A stretch of DNA of 64,000 nt from CADEEN01 sp963840805 (GCA_963840805.1 CAWJAJ010000010.1:1-64000), one strand, 5' to 3'. Counted from the stretch's first letter, positions 1 to 9,973 are shown. A program made the numbers and translations. The notes: generated by a model from the letters alone, not told the origin.

Positions 1-381
1 GCGCGCCATCACGGTCAGTAGCGCGCAGGTGACCTGCGTAATTGCACTTCGCTTGGGCGGTGACTGACGTGAGACCTGCGTTACTCGGCAGCGCTGGCCA
101 CGCTTGGCCTATGACTGTCGGCTATCTGGCAGCGAGACGTAGGTCTGCTGATGGCCGAACCCGGGCATCCGGGAAGGTCAGGTATGCGGCAGTTCGCTCG
201 GAACGCTGAGGTATGCCAGCAGCGCGACACTAGAAGACTGCCGTGGCGCCGAACTTCGAATGTTGGCAACACAGTTGCCTCGGTTCGCGACCCACCAGGT
301 CGAGGTGCCGGTGATGCACGCGTGGAGACCTGTCTCGCCCAGTCAGCTGCACCACACCGCCATCGCTCTGGCAACCTGGAC
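1..381. other. left edge, no recognisable gene
   Basis: This stretch lies downstream of the small two-gene unit at 382-1145 and is cut by the window edge. Several frames stay open, as expected at this GC content, but none reads like a known protein and none has a convincing ribosome binding site. I see no tRNA, repeat or transposase remnant in it. Confidence 0.5.
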
Positions 382-828
382 TTATCGAACCACCCGAACC
401 CGCGGACACGATACATGCCCCAGCGCCGCCGCCTCGATGCGGCGCAGCAGGCGTTCGTCTGGCTCCCAGGAACCACCTCGGGCGACGAAGTGCCTGGCCG
501 CATCGATGATGAGACCTCCTTTACCCTGAGCCGGTCTTGCAGGTTCGAACGGGTCGTCCACACGGGCGAATTGCTGGGCGCTCAGGCGCTCGACATCGAG
601 CAAACCGTCAGCATCGATGTCGAGAATGGAGAAGGTCCAATGCACCATGCGCGACGGCGTTCCATTCACCAATTCCACGACGATGCTGGCTTGGCGAACG
701 CGCTGTCCGGCAAAGTCGGGAACACGGGCGACGTCTTCGCGCCGGAGCATTCTCATGAAGGCCGTGCTGGCCAGCGCGTGCAGCGTATCGTCAGCGGAGA
801 GCAGAAACAACCTCGACGACAGTCCCAT
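382..828 (-). CDS. hypothetical protein, second gene of a two-gene unit
   Basis: This encodes a 148-residue protein with no domain I can name. It opens with MGLSSRLFLLSADDTLHAL, contains an acidic FSILDIDADG stretch near the middle, and ends with a basic VSCPRVRVVR tail. From memory, similar proteins of about this size occur across Proteobacteria and keep the pattern 'SRLF..DADD.L', 'FAGQRVR' and 'RHFVARGG'; their function is unknown to me. The start is the ATG at 828 because conserved-looking sequence begins there; an upstream in-frame ATG at 939 would run deep into the neighbouring zinc-ribbon gene. That gene ends 17 nt upstream on the same strand, so the two are probably co-transcribed. 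The frame appears intact. Confidence 0.6.
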   Translation of the reverse strand: MGLSSRLFLLSADDTLHALASTAFMRMLRREDVARVPDFAGQRVRQASIVVELVNGTPSRMVHWTFSILDIDADGLLDVERLSAQQFARVDDPFEPARPAQGKGGLIIDAARHFVARGGSWEPDERLLRRIEAAALGHVSCPRVRVVR

Positions 829-845
829 CGCGTTCGCCTTCAGGG

Positions 846-1145
846 TCAACCGGCGGCCGATGGACGGTCGCGCAGATCCCACAGGCTCCCCTGCCAGTTC
901 GAAATTCGCCCCTCGGTGTGGCACATCGGGCAGACCCACACTATGGCGTCGTCATGGGTCCGGACAGCCTCGACTGAACCCTTATTGCATTTGAAGCACC
1001 TCGGCGCAGGAAGGGCGTTTGACGTGGCGTCGGAGGCATGAGCGACCACGTCGACATGGAACTTCGCCATGGCGAGCGCGGGACCCTTGACCGGGCCGAT
1101 CGCGCCGGACTTGTCGAGGAAATGGGTGAGGTCGGAGACGTACAT
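846..1145 (-). CDS. small zinc-ribbon protein of unknown function
   Basis: This is a 99-residue protein beginning MYVSDLTHFLD. It carries two CxxC knuckles, Cys50-Cys53 and Cys72-Cys75, which is the layout of a single zinc ribbon, followed by a conserved-looking ISNWQGSLWDLR tail. No signal peptide or membrane segment is visible. I recall a family of short proteins with the same MYVS..HFLD start and paired-cysteine C-terminus in Proteobacteria, always hypothetical. It is the first gene of a two-gene minus-strand unit placed after tRNA-Val on the same strand. A zinc-binding or nucleic-acid-binding role is inference only. No clear Shine-Dalgarno sequence precedes the ATG. Confidence 0.65.
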   Translation of the reverse strand: MYVSDLTHFLDKSGAIGPVKGPALAMAKFHVDVVAHASDATSNALPAPRCFKCNKGSVEAVRTHDDAIVWVCPMCHTEGRISNWQGSLWDLRDRPSAAG

Positions 1146-1471
1146 CGGGCGCAGGTCAGCTGCTTCTTCAGTGCTCGGCGTTGGGGCCTCACGTCAACCA
1201 TCATCGCGTACGCACCCAGCAGATCGCAGCATATCGAACCGGCACTCGAGATTGGCCACGGCTGCCGCGCAACTGGGTCCAGATGACGTCGCGATCTCGG
1301 TCGCAGGGCGGAACTGAACATACGCATGCTGAGCAAGCCCTCTCTCGACACCTTGGCCCCGTTCCACCGAACGCCTTGAGGACCAACGCCCACGAAGTCG
1401 GGTTGCTGGGTCACTGGTGTGCGGGCACCCGCGCCGACACCCGCTTTTCCGTACTTTTTCCGTACCGCCAA
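1146..1471. other. intergenic region between zinc-ribbon gene and tRNA-Val terminator
   Basis: About 325 bases lie between the small gene pair and the tRNA-Val terminator. Minus-strand frames are open over parts of it but resemble no family I recognise. I found no duplicated tRNA 3' end that would mark an integrase attachment site. It should hold the promoter of the gene pair, but I cannot point to a good -35/-10 pair. Confidence 0.4.
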
Positions 1472-1504
1472 GAAAAAAGCACCTGGCGTTGCCGCCAAGT
1501 GCTT
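1472..1504 (-). terminator. rho-independent terminator after tRNA-Val
   Basis: Read on the minus strand, a 12-bp stem (AAGCACTTGGCG with its partner CGCCAGGTGCTT, one G-U pair) closes on a GCAA tetraloop and is followed directly by a run of T residues. It lies 17 nt past the tRNA 3' end and fits the end of the tRNA transcript. Confidence 0.85.
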
Positions 1505-1521
1505 GATTTCACTACCGAATT

Positions 1522-1598
1522 TGGTAGGCGCGATTGGACTCGAACCAACGACCCCCACCATGTCAAGGTGGTGCTCTAACCAGCTGAGCTACGCGCCT
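1522..1598 (-). tRNA. tRNA-Val (anticodon GAC)
   Basis: The minus strand folds as a 77-nt cloverleaf. The acceptor stem AGGCGCG pairs with CGCGCCT and the encoded CCA end is present. The anticodon arm is CCACC-TTGACAT-GGTGG, giving anticodon GAC, and the T arm carries GGTTCGAGTCC. A terminator follows and a TACAAT -10 element precedes it. It lies just downstream of relA on the same strand. Confidence 0.95.
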
Positions 1599-1609
1599 GA
1601 AAGGGCGGC

Positions 1610-1615
1610 ATTGTA
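1610..1615 (-). promoter_or_regulatory. -10 element of tRNA-Val promoter
   Basis: TACAAT on the minus strand lies 11 nt before the tRNA 5' end, a normal distance for a stable-RNA promoter. The matching -35 would overlap the relA stop codon and is weak. Confidence 0.5.
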
Positions 1616-1632
1616 GCAGCGGGTCTCGGCGC

Positions 1633-3870
1633 CTATTTGCGGCGTGCGGAGCGCACGCCGGCGATGTGCGCCACCTGCGCCAGCACCTGCGCCAGCCGCT
1701 CGGTGTTGCCGACTTCGACGGTGAACGTCATCCAGGCCACGGCGCCGCCGCTGCCCTTGACGCTCTGGCTGTTGCACGCCGGTGACGTTCACCTTCTCCT
1801 TGGCGAAGACCTCGGTGATGTCGCGCAGCAGGCCCGGCCGGTCGCCGGCCTCGACCAGCACGTCGATCGGGTACAGGCCGCCCTCCTTCGGGCCGCGGCC
1901 CCACTCGACGGCGATCACGCGCTCGGGCGCGCGCTCGCGCATGTGGCGCAGGTTGCTGCAGTTGCGGCGGTGGATGGCCACGCCCTTGCCGCGGGTGACG
2001 AAGCCGTCGATCGCATCGGGCGGCGCCGGCCGGCAGCAGCGCGCCAGGCTGGTCAGCAGCGAATCGACGCCGACCACCAGCACGCCGCCGCGGCCGCCGC
2101 CCTCCTCCGCGCGCGAGCGCTTGAGCAGCGGCGCCTCCTCGGCGGTGGGCGGCCGGCGCCGGGCGCAGCAACTGCTCGATGTTGCGCAGCGAGAACTCGT
2201 CCTTGCCGACGACCTCGAACAGCGCCTCGGCGTTCTTGAAGCCCAGCCGTGCCGCCAGCTCGTCGTGCTTGACCGCCGTCTTGCCCTCGCGCTGCAGCAG
2301 CTTCTCGACCAGCTCGCGGCCCTTGGCGATGGTCTGCGCCTGCGCCTGGGCGTTGAACCAGGCCCGCACCTTGGCGCGCGCGCGCGCGCCGGCCAGGTAG
2401 CCGAGCTCGGGGTTGAGCCAGTCGAGCGACGGGCCGCCGTCCTTGGTGGCGTTGATCTCGACCGTCTGGCCGTTGGCCAGCGGCGTGTTCAGCGGCACCA
2501 GCACGCCATCGACGCGCGCGCCGCGGCAGCGGTGGCCGAGGTCGGTGTGCAGCACGTAGGCGAAGTCGATCGGCGTCGCGCCGGCCGGCAGCTCGATCAC
2601 CGCGGCCTGCGGCGTGAAGACGTAGATGCGATCGTCGGCCGGCGCCGATGCGCCCGCGGCCGGCTCGGCGACGAACTCGCGCTCCCAGGCCAGCAACTGG
2701 CGCAGCACGGCCTTGCGCGCCTCGGCGATGCGCTCGTCCTCGCTGCCGCCGGCGCTGACGCCGGCATAGCCCTTGATGCCGGCCTCCTTGTAGGCCCAGT
2801 GCGCGGCCACGCCGAATTCGGCATGCTCGTGCATCGCTCGCGTGCGGATCTGGATCTCGACCGGCCGCTCGTCGTCGGTGCGCACCACGGTGTGCAGCGA
2901 CTGGTAGCCGTTGGGCTTGGGGCGTGCGATGTAGTCGTCGAACTCGCCCCGCCACCGGCGCCCAGCGCTCGTGCACGCGCGCCAGCACCGCATAGCAGCC
3001 GGCCACGTCGGCGACGATGACGCGCACTGCGCGCAGGTCGAGCACCTGGGCGAAATCGAGGCGCTTGCCCTGCATCTTCTTCCAGATGCTGTAGAGGTGC
3101 TTGGGCCGGCCCTGCACCTCGGCGGCCGAGGCCGTGCGCGCGCAGATCGGCCGCCAGCTCGGCACGGAAGGCCTCGACCGCGGCCTCGCGCGCGCTGCGC
3201 GTCTCGTCGAGCCAGCCGGCCACGCGCCGGTAGTCGTCGGGCTGCAGGAAGCGAAACGCCAGGTCCTCGAGTTCCCACTTGATCTGCCAGATGCCCAGCC
3301 GGTTGGCCAGCGGCGCGAAGACCTGCTGCGATTCGCGCGCCACCTGCTGCGGGCAGGCGACGCGCGCCGCTGGCGTGCCAGCGCAGCGTCTGCAGCCGCG
3401 AGGCCAGGCGCAGCAGCACCACCCGCAGGTCGCGCGAGAAGGCCAGCAGCATCTTGCGCACGCGCTCGGTCTGCTCGGCCTGCGCCGCGGCATCGCCCAC
3501 CGGGTGGGCGGCGCGCGCGGCGCGCTGGATCTGCACCAGCTTGCGCGTGTGCCCGACCAGGCTGGCGTAGCTGTCGCCGAAGGCCTTGGCCACCACCTCT
3601 TCGGGCCGCTGCAGCCAGTCGCCGGCGTACACCAGGTAGGCCGCGGCCTGCATCGCCGGCGCCGCGCCGATGCTGCGCAGTACGGCGGCCACGCCGTCGG
3701 CATGCGCCAGCGCGTCTTCGCCGGTGTCGAGCCGGTGGCCGGCGAGCAGCGGCTCGGCGAACGCACGCGCGCGGATCAGTGCGGCCTCGCCATGATCGGC
3801 CTGGCGCGTCATCGGCCAGGCGCACGATCGGCGCCGCGGCTTCGACGAGCGGGGCCGCCGTCGTCTTCAT
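1633..3870 (-). CDS. relA: RelA (p)ppGpp synthetase, broken by six frameshifts as read
   Basis: This encodes the ribosome-associated GTP pyrophosphokinase of the stringent response, about 743 residues once frames are joined. In order I see a degenerate HD domain (YAGDW where SpoT has its catalytic HD pair), the synthetase domain with YQSLHTVV and EIQIRT, a TGS domain starting DRIYVFTP, and a C-terminal ACT domain ending IAGVRSARRK. The degenerate HD identifies RelA rather than a bifunctional Rel/SpoT. The frame shifts near 3813, 3368, 3127, 2949, 2157 and 1772, each time by one extra base, while the protein stays conserved on both sides. That points to sequence error more than gene death. The ATG at 3870 overlaps the hydrolase stop (ATGA), so the two are coupled. 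Confidence 0.88.
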
Positions 3871-4752
3871 GGGCCGAGCAGGAACTCGCGCACCGCCTCG
3901 CACCTGATCGGGCTGCACCAGCATCGGCGCATGGCCGACACCGGCGAACTCGACCAGGCGCGCGCGCGGCCCACGTTCGGTCATGGCCTTGGCGGTCGCC
4001 GGCGACAGCAGATCGCTCTCGGCGCCGCGCAGCAGCAGCGTCGGCAGCGTCAGCCCGTCGTAGGCCTGCCACAGCAGTGCCTCGCCGGCTTGCGCGATCT
4101 CGGGCGTGACGGCGCGAAAGGGCACCGCGATCGCCGGGTCGATATGCGGCTTGAAGCCATCGCCGTCGGGCACCAGCTGCGGTGCGGTCAGCGCCAGCCA
4201 CTGCTCGCGCGTGTGCGGGCCGAAGCCGAGCGAGATCGCGCGCAGCGCTTCCGCCGCTTCATCGAGCGTGCGCCAGCGCGCCGGTTGGCCGAGGTAGGCG
4301 CCGATGCGCGTCAGCGCCACCGGCTCGATCGTCGGCCCGACGTCGTTGAGCACCAGCCGGCGCAGCGGCGCGCCCTGCAGCGCCGCGACGCCGAGGCCGA
4401 TCAGCCCGCCCATCGAGGTGCCGACCCAGTCGACCGTGCCCGCATTCAGGCGGGCCAGCAGCGTGACCATGTCGGCGACGTACTGCGCGACCTGGTAGTT
4501 CATCGGGTTGGCCAGGCGGTCCGATCGACCGCGGCCGACGACGTCGGGGCAGACCACCCGGTAGGTGTCGCAAAGCGCGCGGGCCAGCGTGTCGAAGTCA
4601 CGGCCCTGGCGCGACAGCCCATGCACGCAGACCAGCACGCGCGGGTTGGCCGGGTCGCCCCACTCCCAATACGCCATGCGGTGCAGGGCCATGCGCGTCG
4701 GGGCGGGCGTATCCAGGCATTGCACATGGGCCAGGCGCGGTTGGTCGGTCAC
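3867..4752 (-). CDS. alpha/beta-fold hydrolase (one frameshift near the C-terminus)
   Basis: This is a cytoplasmic alpha/beta hydrolase of about 294 residues. It shows the oxyanion-side VHGLSRQGRDF motif, the nucleophile elbow GTSMGG, an acid candidate in AESDLLSP and the catalytic His in GHAPML. The substrate is not evident. An extra base near 3901 breaks the frame; beyond it the true end reads EAVREFLLGP and stops at 3867, overlapping the relA ATG. I prefer the GTG at 4752, preceded by GAGG at good spacing. An ATG at 4767 is possible but sits only 2 nt from the likely -10 (GATTAT). The gene is divergent from the hydroxybutyrate dehydrogenase, 51 nt away. Confidence 0.8.
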
Positions 4753-4768
4753 GGGTCGGTCCTCCATC

Positions 4769-4775
4769 GATAATC
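4769..4775. promoter_or_regulatory. overlapping divergent -10 elements
   Basis: The palindromic stretch ATCGATAATCGAT holds GATAAT on the plus strand (4769-4774) facing the dehydrogenase and GATTAT on the minus strand (4775-4770) facing the hydrolase. Both distances to the chosen starts are workable. Confidence 0.45.
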
Positions 4776-4803
4776 GATGCTACCAACGACAGGAGGGTTC
4801 CTC

Positions 4804-5576
<773 letters not shown>

Positions 5577-5593
5577 CCGCCGCAGTCGCGACG

Positions 5594-6320
5594 CTAGCGC
5601 GTCATCTGGGCCGAGCCGCTGACGGTGGCGGTGACGTCGCCTCTGCCGGCCTCCGTCGGCAGCGCTTCGTCGGCCACGGCCGACGCGCGCGCCGCCTTCA
5701 TCAGCATCGGGATCGGCGGCGACTGAAGGCTCGTTGGTCGCGACGTTGACCTCGCGCACGCTGTAGCCGGTGTAGCCGAACTGCTGGCTCATCTGCCCCG
5801 CCTTGGCGCGCCAGCGCGAGATCGCCTGCGCGACCGCCTCGGCCTCGACCTTTTCCCGCGCCTCGCGCGACAGGGTGTAGCCCACGCGGGCGATGGTCAT
5901 GGTCTGGATGCGGCCGGCGAGCTGCGCGATGGCCGTGATGTCCTTGCCCTGCACCGACAACTCGGCCGTGCCCTGCCAGCCGCTGATGACCGGCTGGCCC
6001 CCCTTGGCCGGGTTGGCATAGCGCGGGTAGAGCGAGAAGTTGCCGGTCTGCACGTCGACGTGGCCCGGCTTGGCGATCTTGCGCGCCTCGGCCAACGCCG
6101 CGTCGAGCGCCTGCTTCAGCCCGCTTTGCACGGCCTGGGCGTCGCTGCCCTCGCGCGTCACCGAGAACGCCACCGAGAGGACGTCCTTGGTCACCTCGAT
6201 CGTCGCCGCGGTGGTCAGGTTGAGCACGCCGCTGGGTGATGCGGGGGGCGACGGCGTCTGGGCCTGCGCGCCCAGTGCCACGCTGGACAACAGCACGGCC
6301 CAGCCGAACTTGAATTGCAT
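5594..6320 (-). CDS. exported SIMPLE-domain (DUF541) protein (one frameshift)
   Basis: This is a periplasmic protein of about 241 residues. A signal peptide (MQFKFGWAVLLSSVALGAQAQ) precedes a SIMPLE domain, which shows as EVTKDVLSVAFSVTREG, VQTGNFSLYPRY and ISGWQGTAELSVQG. The family is found in bacterial envelopes and its molecular function is poorly defined. An extra T near 5727 breaks the frame; the true C-terminus continues QSPPIPMLMKAARA and ends SGSAQMTR at 5594. AAAGGATCGAG provides the ribosome binding site. It faces the dehydrogenase tail to tail with 17 nt between the stop codons and is divergent from the ompR-like gene. Confidence 0.8.
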
Positions 6321-6511
6321 CTCGATCCTTTCGATGACGACTGCTTGCGCCTGCCGGACGCAGTGTGCATAGCGCGGCGTGAACAACTGCCGTTGACGGC
6401 CGACGTTGCGCCGGTAGTGCCGAAAGACTTGTAACCGACGGTCAGAACCAGGGTTTACCCACCCCAAAAGCCCCGTACCATCCGGCTGTTACATATTTGG
6501 AGTCACTGCCC

Positions 6512-7246
6512 ATGAACGCACCTGCCACAGCCCGACCGGACCGCGTGGTCGTCGTCGACGACGACGCCCGCATCCGCGACCTGCTGCGCCGCTACCTGAC
6601 GCAGGAAGGCTTCGAAGTCTTGCTCGCCGAGGACGCCAAGGCGCTGAATCGCCTGCTGACCCGCGAGACGATCGACCTGATCGTGCTCGACCTGATGCTG
6701 CCGGGCGAAGACGGCCTGTCGATCTGCCGCCGCCTGCGCGCGGCCAACGATGTGACGCCGATCATCATGCTGACCGCAAAGGTCGAGGACGTCGATCGCA
6801 TCGTCGGTCTCGAGGTCGGCGCCGACGACTACCTGCCCAAGCCGTTCAACCCGCGCGAGCTGCTGGCGCGGATCCACGCCGTGCTGCGCCGCCGTCCGGC
6901 GATGGAGGCGCCCGGCGCGCCGGCCAAGGAGGCGCAGGTCGTGACCTTCGGCCCGTTCGAGTTCGACCTGTCGCTGCGCCGCCTGACCAAGGACGGCGAG
7001 CAGATGGCGCTGACCACCGGCGAGTTCTCGATGTTGAAGGCGCTGGTGCGGCATCCACGCCAGCCGCTGTCGCGCGACAAGCTGGCGCAGTTGGCGCGCG
7101 GCCGCGAGTTCGAGCCCTTCGATCGCAGCCTGGATGTTCAGATCTCGCGCCTGCGCAAGATGATCGAGCCCGATCCGGCGCAACCGCGCTACATCCAGAC
7201 GGTGTGGGGCGTCGGCTACGTCTTCGTGCCGGACGGCGCGAGCTGA
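6512..7246 (+). CDS. ompR: OmpR-family response regulator
   Basis: This is a 244-residue DNA-binding response regulator. The receiver domain (about residues 10-125) has the acidic pair in VVVDDDARIRD, the phosphorylatable Asp in LIVLDLMLPGEDG, the Thr in MLTAK and the Lys in YLPKPF. A winged-helix domain follows, ending SRLRKMIEPDPAQPRYIQT and WGVGYVFVP. It is followed by a membrane histidine kinase, so the pair is probably the betaproteobacterial OmpR/EnvZ osmosensing system, though the target genes are not visible here. GGAG lies upstream of the ATG; I rejected an in-frame start 15 nt earlier for lack of spacing. The downstream kinase is 153 nt away, unusually far for such a pair. Confidence 0.88.
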   Translation: MNAPATARPDRVVVVDDDARIRDLLRRYLTQEGFEVLLAEDAKALNRLLTRETIDLIVLDLMLPGEDGLSICRRLRAANDVTPIIMLTAKVEDVDRIVGLEVGADDYLPKPFNPRELLARIHAVLRRRPAMEAPGAPAKEAQVVTFGPFEFDLSLRRLTKDGEQMALTTGEFSMLKALVRHPRQPLSRDKLAQLARGREFEPFDRSLDVQISRLRKMIEPDPAQPRYIQTVWGVGYVFVPDGAS

Positions 7247-7399
7247 CGGCCGCCCGATGCGGGCCGCTTCGCGGCCTTGCGTCGTGCCGCCGGGGGCTGC
7301 CGGGGCTTGCTTGGGAGCGGCCCGGGCTGATTCGACGCTGGCACACGAGCACCCCGCACGCTGCCGGTCCCACCTTCTACTGAGGCATCATCGCGCCCC
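7247..7399 (+). other. ompR-envZ spacer with hairpin and repeat-like element
   Basis: The 153-nt gap holds a perfect hairpin GGCCGC-TTC-GCGGCC (7262-7276) and, at 7312-7325, the 14-mer TGGGAGCGGCCCGG, which recurs in inverted orientation between uppS and frr (61889-61902). No gene is apparent. The hairpin lacks a T-run, so attenuation or processing is more likely than full termination. Confidence 0.45.
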
Positions 7400-8729
7400 A
7401 TGCCCCGTGCCACCGTCGGCCTGAGCCTCTTCTCGCGCACTTTCTTCCTGCTGGCCCTGCTGCTGGCCGGCGGCATCTTCGCCTGGGTGCAGACGCTGCG
7501 TGCGCTCGAACTCGAGCCGCGCGCAGTGCAGGCCGCGCAGCAGATCGCCAGCCTGGTGAATCTGTCGCGCGCCGCGCTGCGCTACTCCGACAGCATCAAT
7601 CGCGTCGCCGTGGTCAAGACCATGACCGACCAGGAATCGATGCGCGTGCTGCCGCGCGAGCCGCGCGACCGCTGGGCGCCCTTCGAGGTCGACCGCTTCA
7701 CGCGGCGCGTTGCCGCTGAACTGCGCTCGCGTCTGGATGCCGACACGGTGGTCGCCAGCGCCGTCAACGGCCAACCGGGGCTCTGGGTCGGCTTCACCAT
7801 CGAGAAGGACCCCTATTGGCTGCAGGCCGAGACGACACGCGTGGTGCCTCTGACGCCGGGCACCTGGTTCGTCTGGGTCGGCATCGCGTTGCTCGCCACG
7901 CTGGTCGGCTCGGTGTCGATCGCGCGGCTGATCAACCAGCCGCTGCGCGACCTCAGCTTCGCCGCCAGCCGCATCCGTGAGGGGGAGTTCGACTCCGTGC
8001 TCGACGAGAACACGCTCACGAGCGAGATCCGCGAGGTCAACATGGGCTTCAACCGCATGGCCCGCGAACTGGCCAAGGTGGAAGAAGACCGCGCGGTGAT
8101 GCTGGCCGGCATCAGCCACGACCTGCGCACGCCGCTGGCGCGGCTGCGTCTGGAAGCCGAAATGAGCGTCAGCGACGAGGAGGCCCGGCAGAACATGGCG
8201 CTCGACATCGATCAGCTCGACGCCATCATCGACAAGTTCATGGACTACGCCCGGCCGGGCGACGCCCGCCTGGTGCCGGTGAACCTGTCGCCACTGGTCG
8301 ACAAGGAAGCGGCCACGTTCCGCGATCCGAGAGAGATCCGCATCACCTCCCGGCTGGCGATCGACCTGCGCGTGATGGCCGATGAAACCGAGCTCGGGCG
8401 GGTCTTCGGCAACCTGTTCGAGAACGCGCGCCGCTACGGCCGCAGCACCGACACCGGCATCGCCGTCGTGACGGTGACCTATGTGCGCTCGGGCCCGTGG
8501 GTCATCGTCAGCGTGCGCGACCAGGGCGCCGGCGTGGCGCCCGAGAAGCTGGCGCAGTTGACGACGCCGTTCTATCGCGGCGACGCCGCGCGCACGGCCG
8601 CCACCGGCGCCGGGCCTCGGCCTGGCGATCGTCGAGAAGGCGATGCAGCGCATGGGCGGGCAGTTCGAGATCGACAACGCACCCGATGGCGGCCTTGTCG
8701 CGCACATCCGACTGAAGCGCGCGCCCTGA
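7400..8729 (+). CDS. envZ: EnvZ-type sensor histidine kinase (one frameshift)
   Basis: This is an inner-membrane sensor kinase of about 442 residues. It has a first membrane segment (residues 12-30), a periplasmic domain to about 153, a second membrane segment (FVWVGIALLATLVGSVSIA) and a HAMP linker. The dimerisation box is ISHDLRTPLARLRLEAE with the phosphorylated His, and the ATPase domain has the N box NLFENARRYG, DQGAGVAPEK and GLGLAIVEKAMQRMGG. An extra C near 8611 breaks the frame just inside the GAG-LGLAIV glycine motif; removing it restores the kinase to its normal end IRLKRAP. Its partner is the response regulator upstream. Confidence 0.85.
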
Positions 8730-8732
8730 GCG

Positions 8733-9212
8733 TCAGGCCCGCACCAGCAGGCACACGGCGCGCGCCTCGATGGCGCGGCCCTCGCCCACCGGGCCCATCT
8801 GTTCGGCCGTCTTGGCCTTGACGTTGACCTGATCGGCGGCGAGCCCGAGCGCGCCCGCCAGCCGCTCACGCATCGCTGCGATGTGCGGCGCCAGCTTCGG
8901 CGCCTGCGCGACGACGGTGCTGTCGATGTTGACGATCTCGAACCCCGCGGCGCGGATACGCAGTGCGGCTTCGGCCAGCAGGCGCAACGAGTCGGCGCCG
9001 GCAAAGGCCGGATCGGTGTCGGGGAAATGGCCGCCGATGTCTCCCAGCGCCGCGGCGCCGAACAGCGCGTCGGTGATCGCATGCGCCAGCGCATCGGCAT
9101 CGGAATGGCCGGCCAGGCCGTGGCTGTGTGGGATCGTCACGCCGCCGAGGATCAAGGGCCGGCCGACCACCAATGCGTGCGTGTCCCAGCCTTCGCCGAT
9201 GCGCAGTTTCAT
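8733..9212 (-). CDS. ispF: 2-C-methyl-D-erythritol 2,4-cyclodiphosphate synthase
   Basis: This is a cytoplasmic enzyme of the MEP isoprenoid pathway that converts CDP-methylerythritol phosphate to the cyclodiphosphate. At 159 residues it matches the family. Visible motifs are GEGWDTHAL and the metal-site HSDADALAHAITDALFGA (usual DVH is DTH here), GDIGGHFPDTDP, and the C-terminal VNVKAKTAEQMGPVGEGRAIEARAV split around the CDP-binding region. It lies 16 nt after ispD and is surely co-transcribed. Its stop is only a few bases from the convergent envZ stop. Confidence 0.95.
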   Translation of the reverse strand: MKLRIGEGWDTHALVVGRPLILGGVTIPHSHGLAGHSDADALAHAITDALFGAAALGDIGGHFPDTDPAFAGADSLRLLAEAALRIRAAGFEIVNIDSTVVAQAPKLAPHIAAMRERLAGALGLAADQVNVKAKTAEQMGPVGEGRAIEARAVCLLVRA

Positions 9213-9228
9213 GCCTGAACCTCGTCTT

Positions 9229-9933
9229 TCATGGGCTGGCGAGCAGGCGCGCTGCCAACGCAAAGTCGGCCGGCCAGGTGAGCTTGAAATTGTCGGGATC
9301 GCCGCGCACGAGCAGCGGCGCATAACCCAGCGCTTCGACGGCGCTGGCCTCGTCGGTGACATTGCCATCGGCCTGGGCCAGCGCCCGTTGCAGCAGGCCG
9401 AGGCGGAACATCTGCGGCGTCTGCGCGGCCCACTTGCCGCGGCGGTCGAGCGTGGCGGCAACGCGATCCGCCGCATCCGCCTGCTTCAGCGTGTCGGCCA
9501 CGGGCAGCGCCAGCAGGCCGCCGACCGCGTCGGCGATGCAGGCGTCGATCAGGCGATCGATCGCTGCGGGCTGCACCAGGCAGCGCGCTGCGTCGTGCAC
9601 CAGCACCCAGTCTCGATCACGAACACCAAGCCTTTGGAGGCACGCCAGCCCGGCGGCCACCGAAGCGGCCCGGGTTGCACCGCCGCAGCGCTCTGCCCAA
9701 CCGTCGAACGCCGGTGCATGGGCCAGGAAGCCGGAATCGTCGGGCGCCAGCACGACCAACGTCTTCGCGATTCGCGGCACACGGCCCAATGCGGCCAAGG
9801 TGCGTGCGACCACCGTCATGCCGGCGAGGGACCGGTACTGCTTGGGCCCACCGGCACCGGCACGCTCGCCAACGCCGGCGCAGGGCACGAGCGCATAGCA
9901 ATTGACGCCGCCGTCATCGGAAGTCGTGGTCAT
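9229..9933 (-). CDS. ispD: 2-C-methyl-D-erythritol 4-phosphate cytidylyltransferase
   Basis: This 234-residue enzyme transfers CMP to methylerythritol phosphate in the MEP pathway. It has the nucleotide-binding PCAGVGERAGAGGPKQY loop, VLVHDAARCLV, and AAQTPQMFR followed by VTDEASAVEALG, all in family order. The start is the ATG at 9933. A TAGAAT -10 on the minus strand ends 8 nt before it, so the transcript is predicted to be almost leaderless. The upstream region is shared with divergent mfd. ispF follows. Confidence 0.93.
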   Translation of the reverse strand: MTTTSDDGGVNCYALVPCAGVGERAGAGGPKQYRSLAGMTVVARTLAALGRVPRIAKTLVVLAPDDSGFLAHAPAFDGWAERCGGATRAASVAAGLACLQRLGVRDRDWVLVHDAARCLVQPAAIDRLIDACIADAVGGLLALPVADTLKQADAADRVAATLDRRGKWAAQTPQMFRLGLLQRALAQADGNVTDEASAVEALGYAPLLVRGDPDNFKLTWPADFALAARLLASP

Positions 9934-9940
9934 TGGGCGC

Positions 9941-9952
9941 GATTCTAGAATC
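9941..9952. promoter_or_regulatory. palindromic shared -10 for ispD and mfd
   Basis: GATTCTAGAATC is a perfect 12-bp palindrome. It supplies TAGAAT on the plus strand (9946-9951), 22 nt before the mfd ATG, and TAGAAT on the minus strand (9947-9942), 8 nt before the ispD ATG. Confidence 0.55.
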
Positions 9953-9973
9953 CGCCCCTTCACTCGAGTTCCC

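Noticed and set aside
151..1041. A 296-codon plus-strand frame over the left gene pair
   Set aside because: The minus-strand frames show conserved zinc-ribbon knuckles and plausible starts. The plus frame is compositionally a shadow.
1146..1598. Possible genomic-island attachment site at tRNA-Val
   Set aside because: I found no repeat of the tRNA 3' end in the window and no integrase gene nearby. The flank beyond the left edge is not visible.
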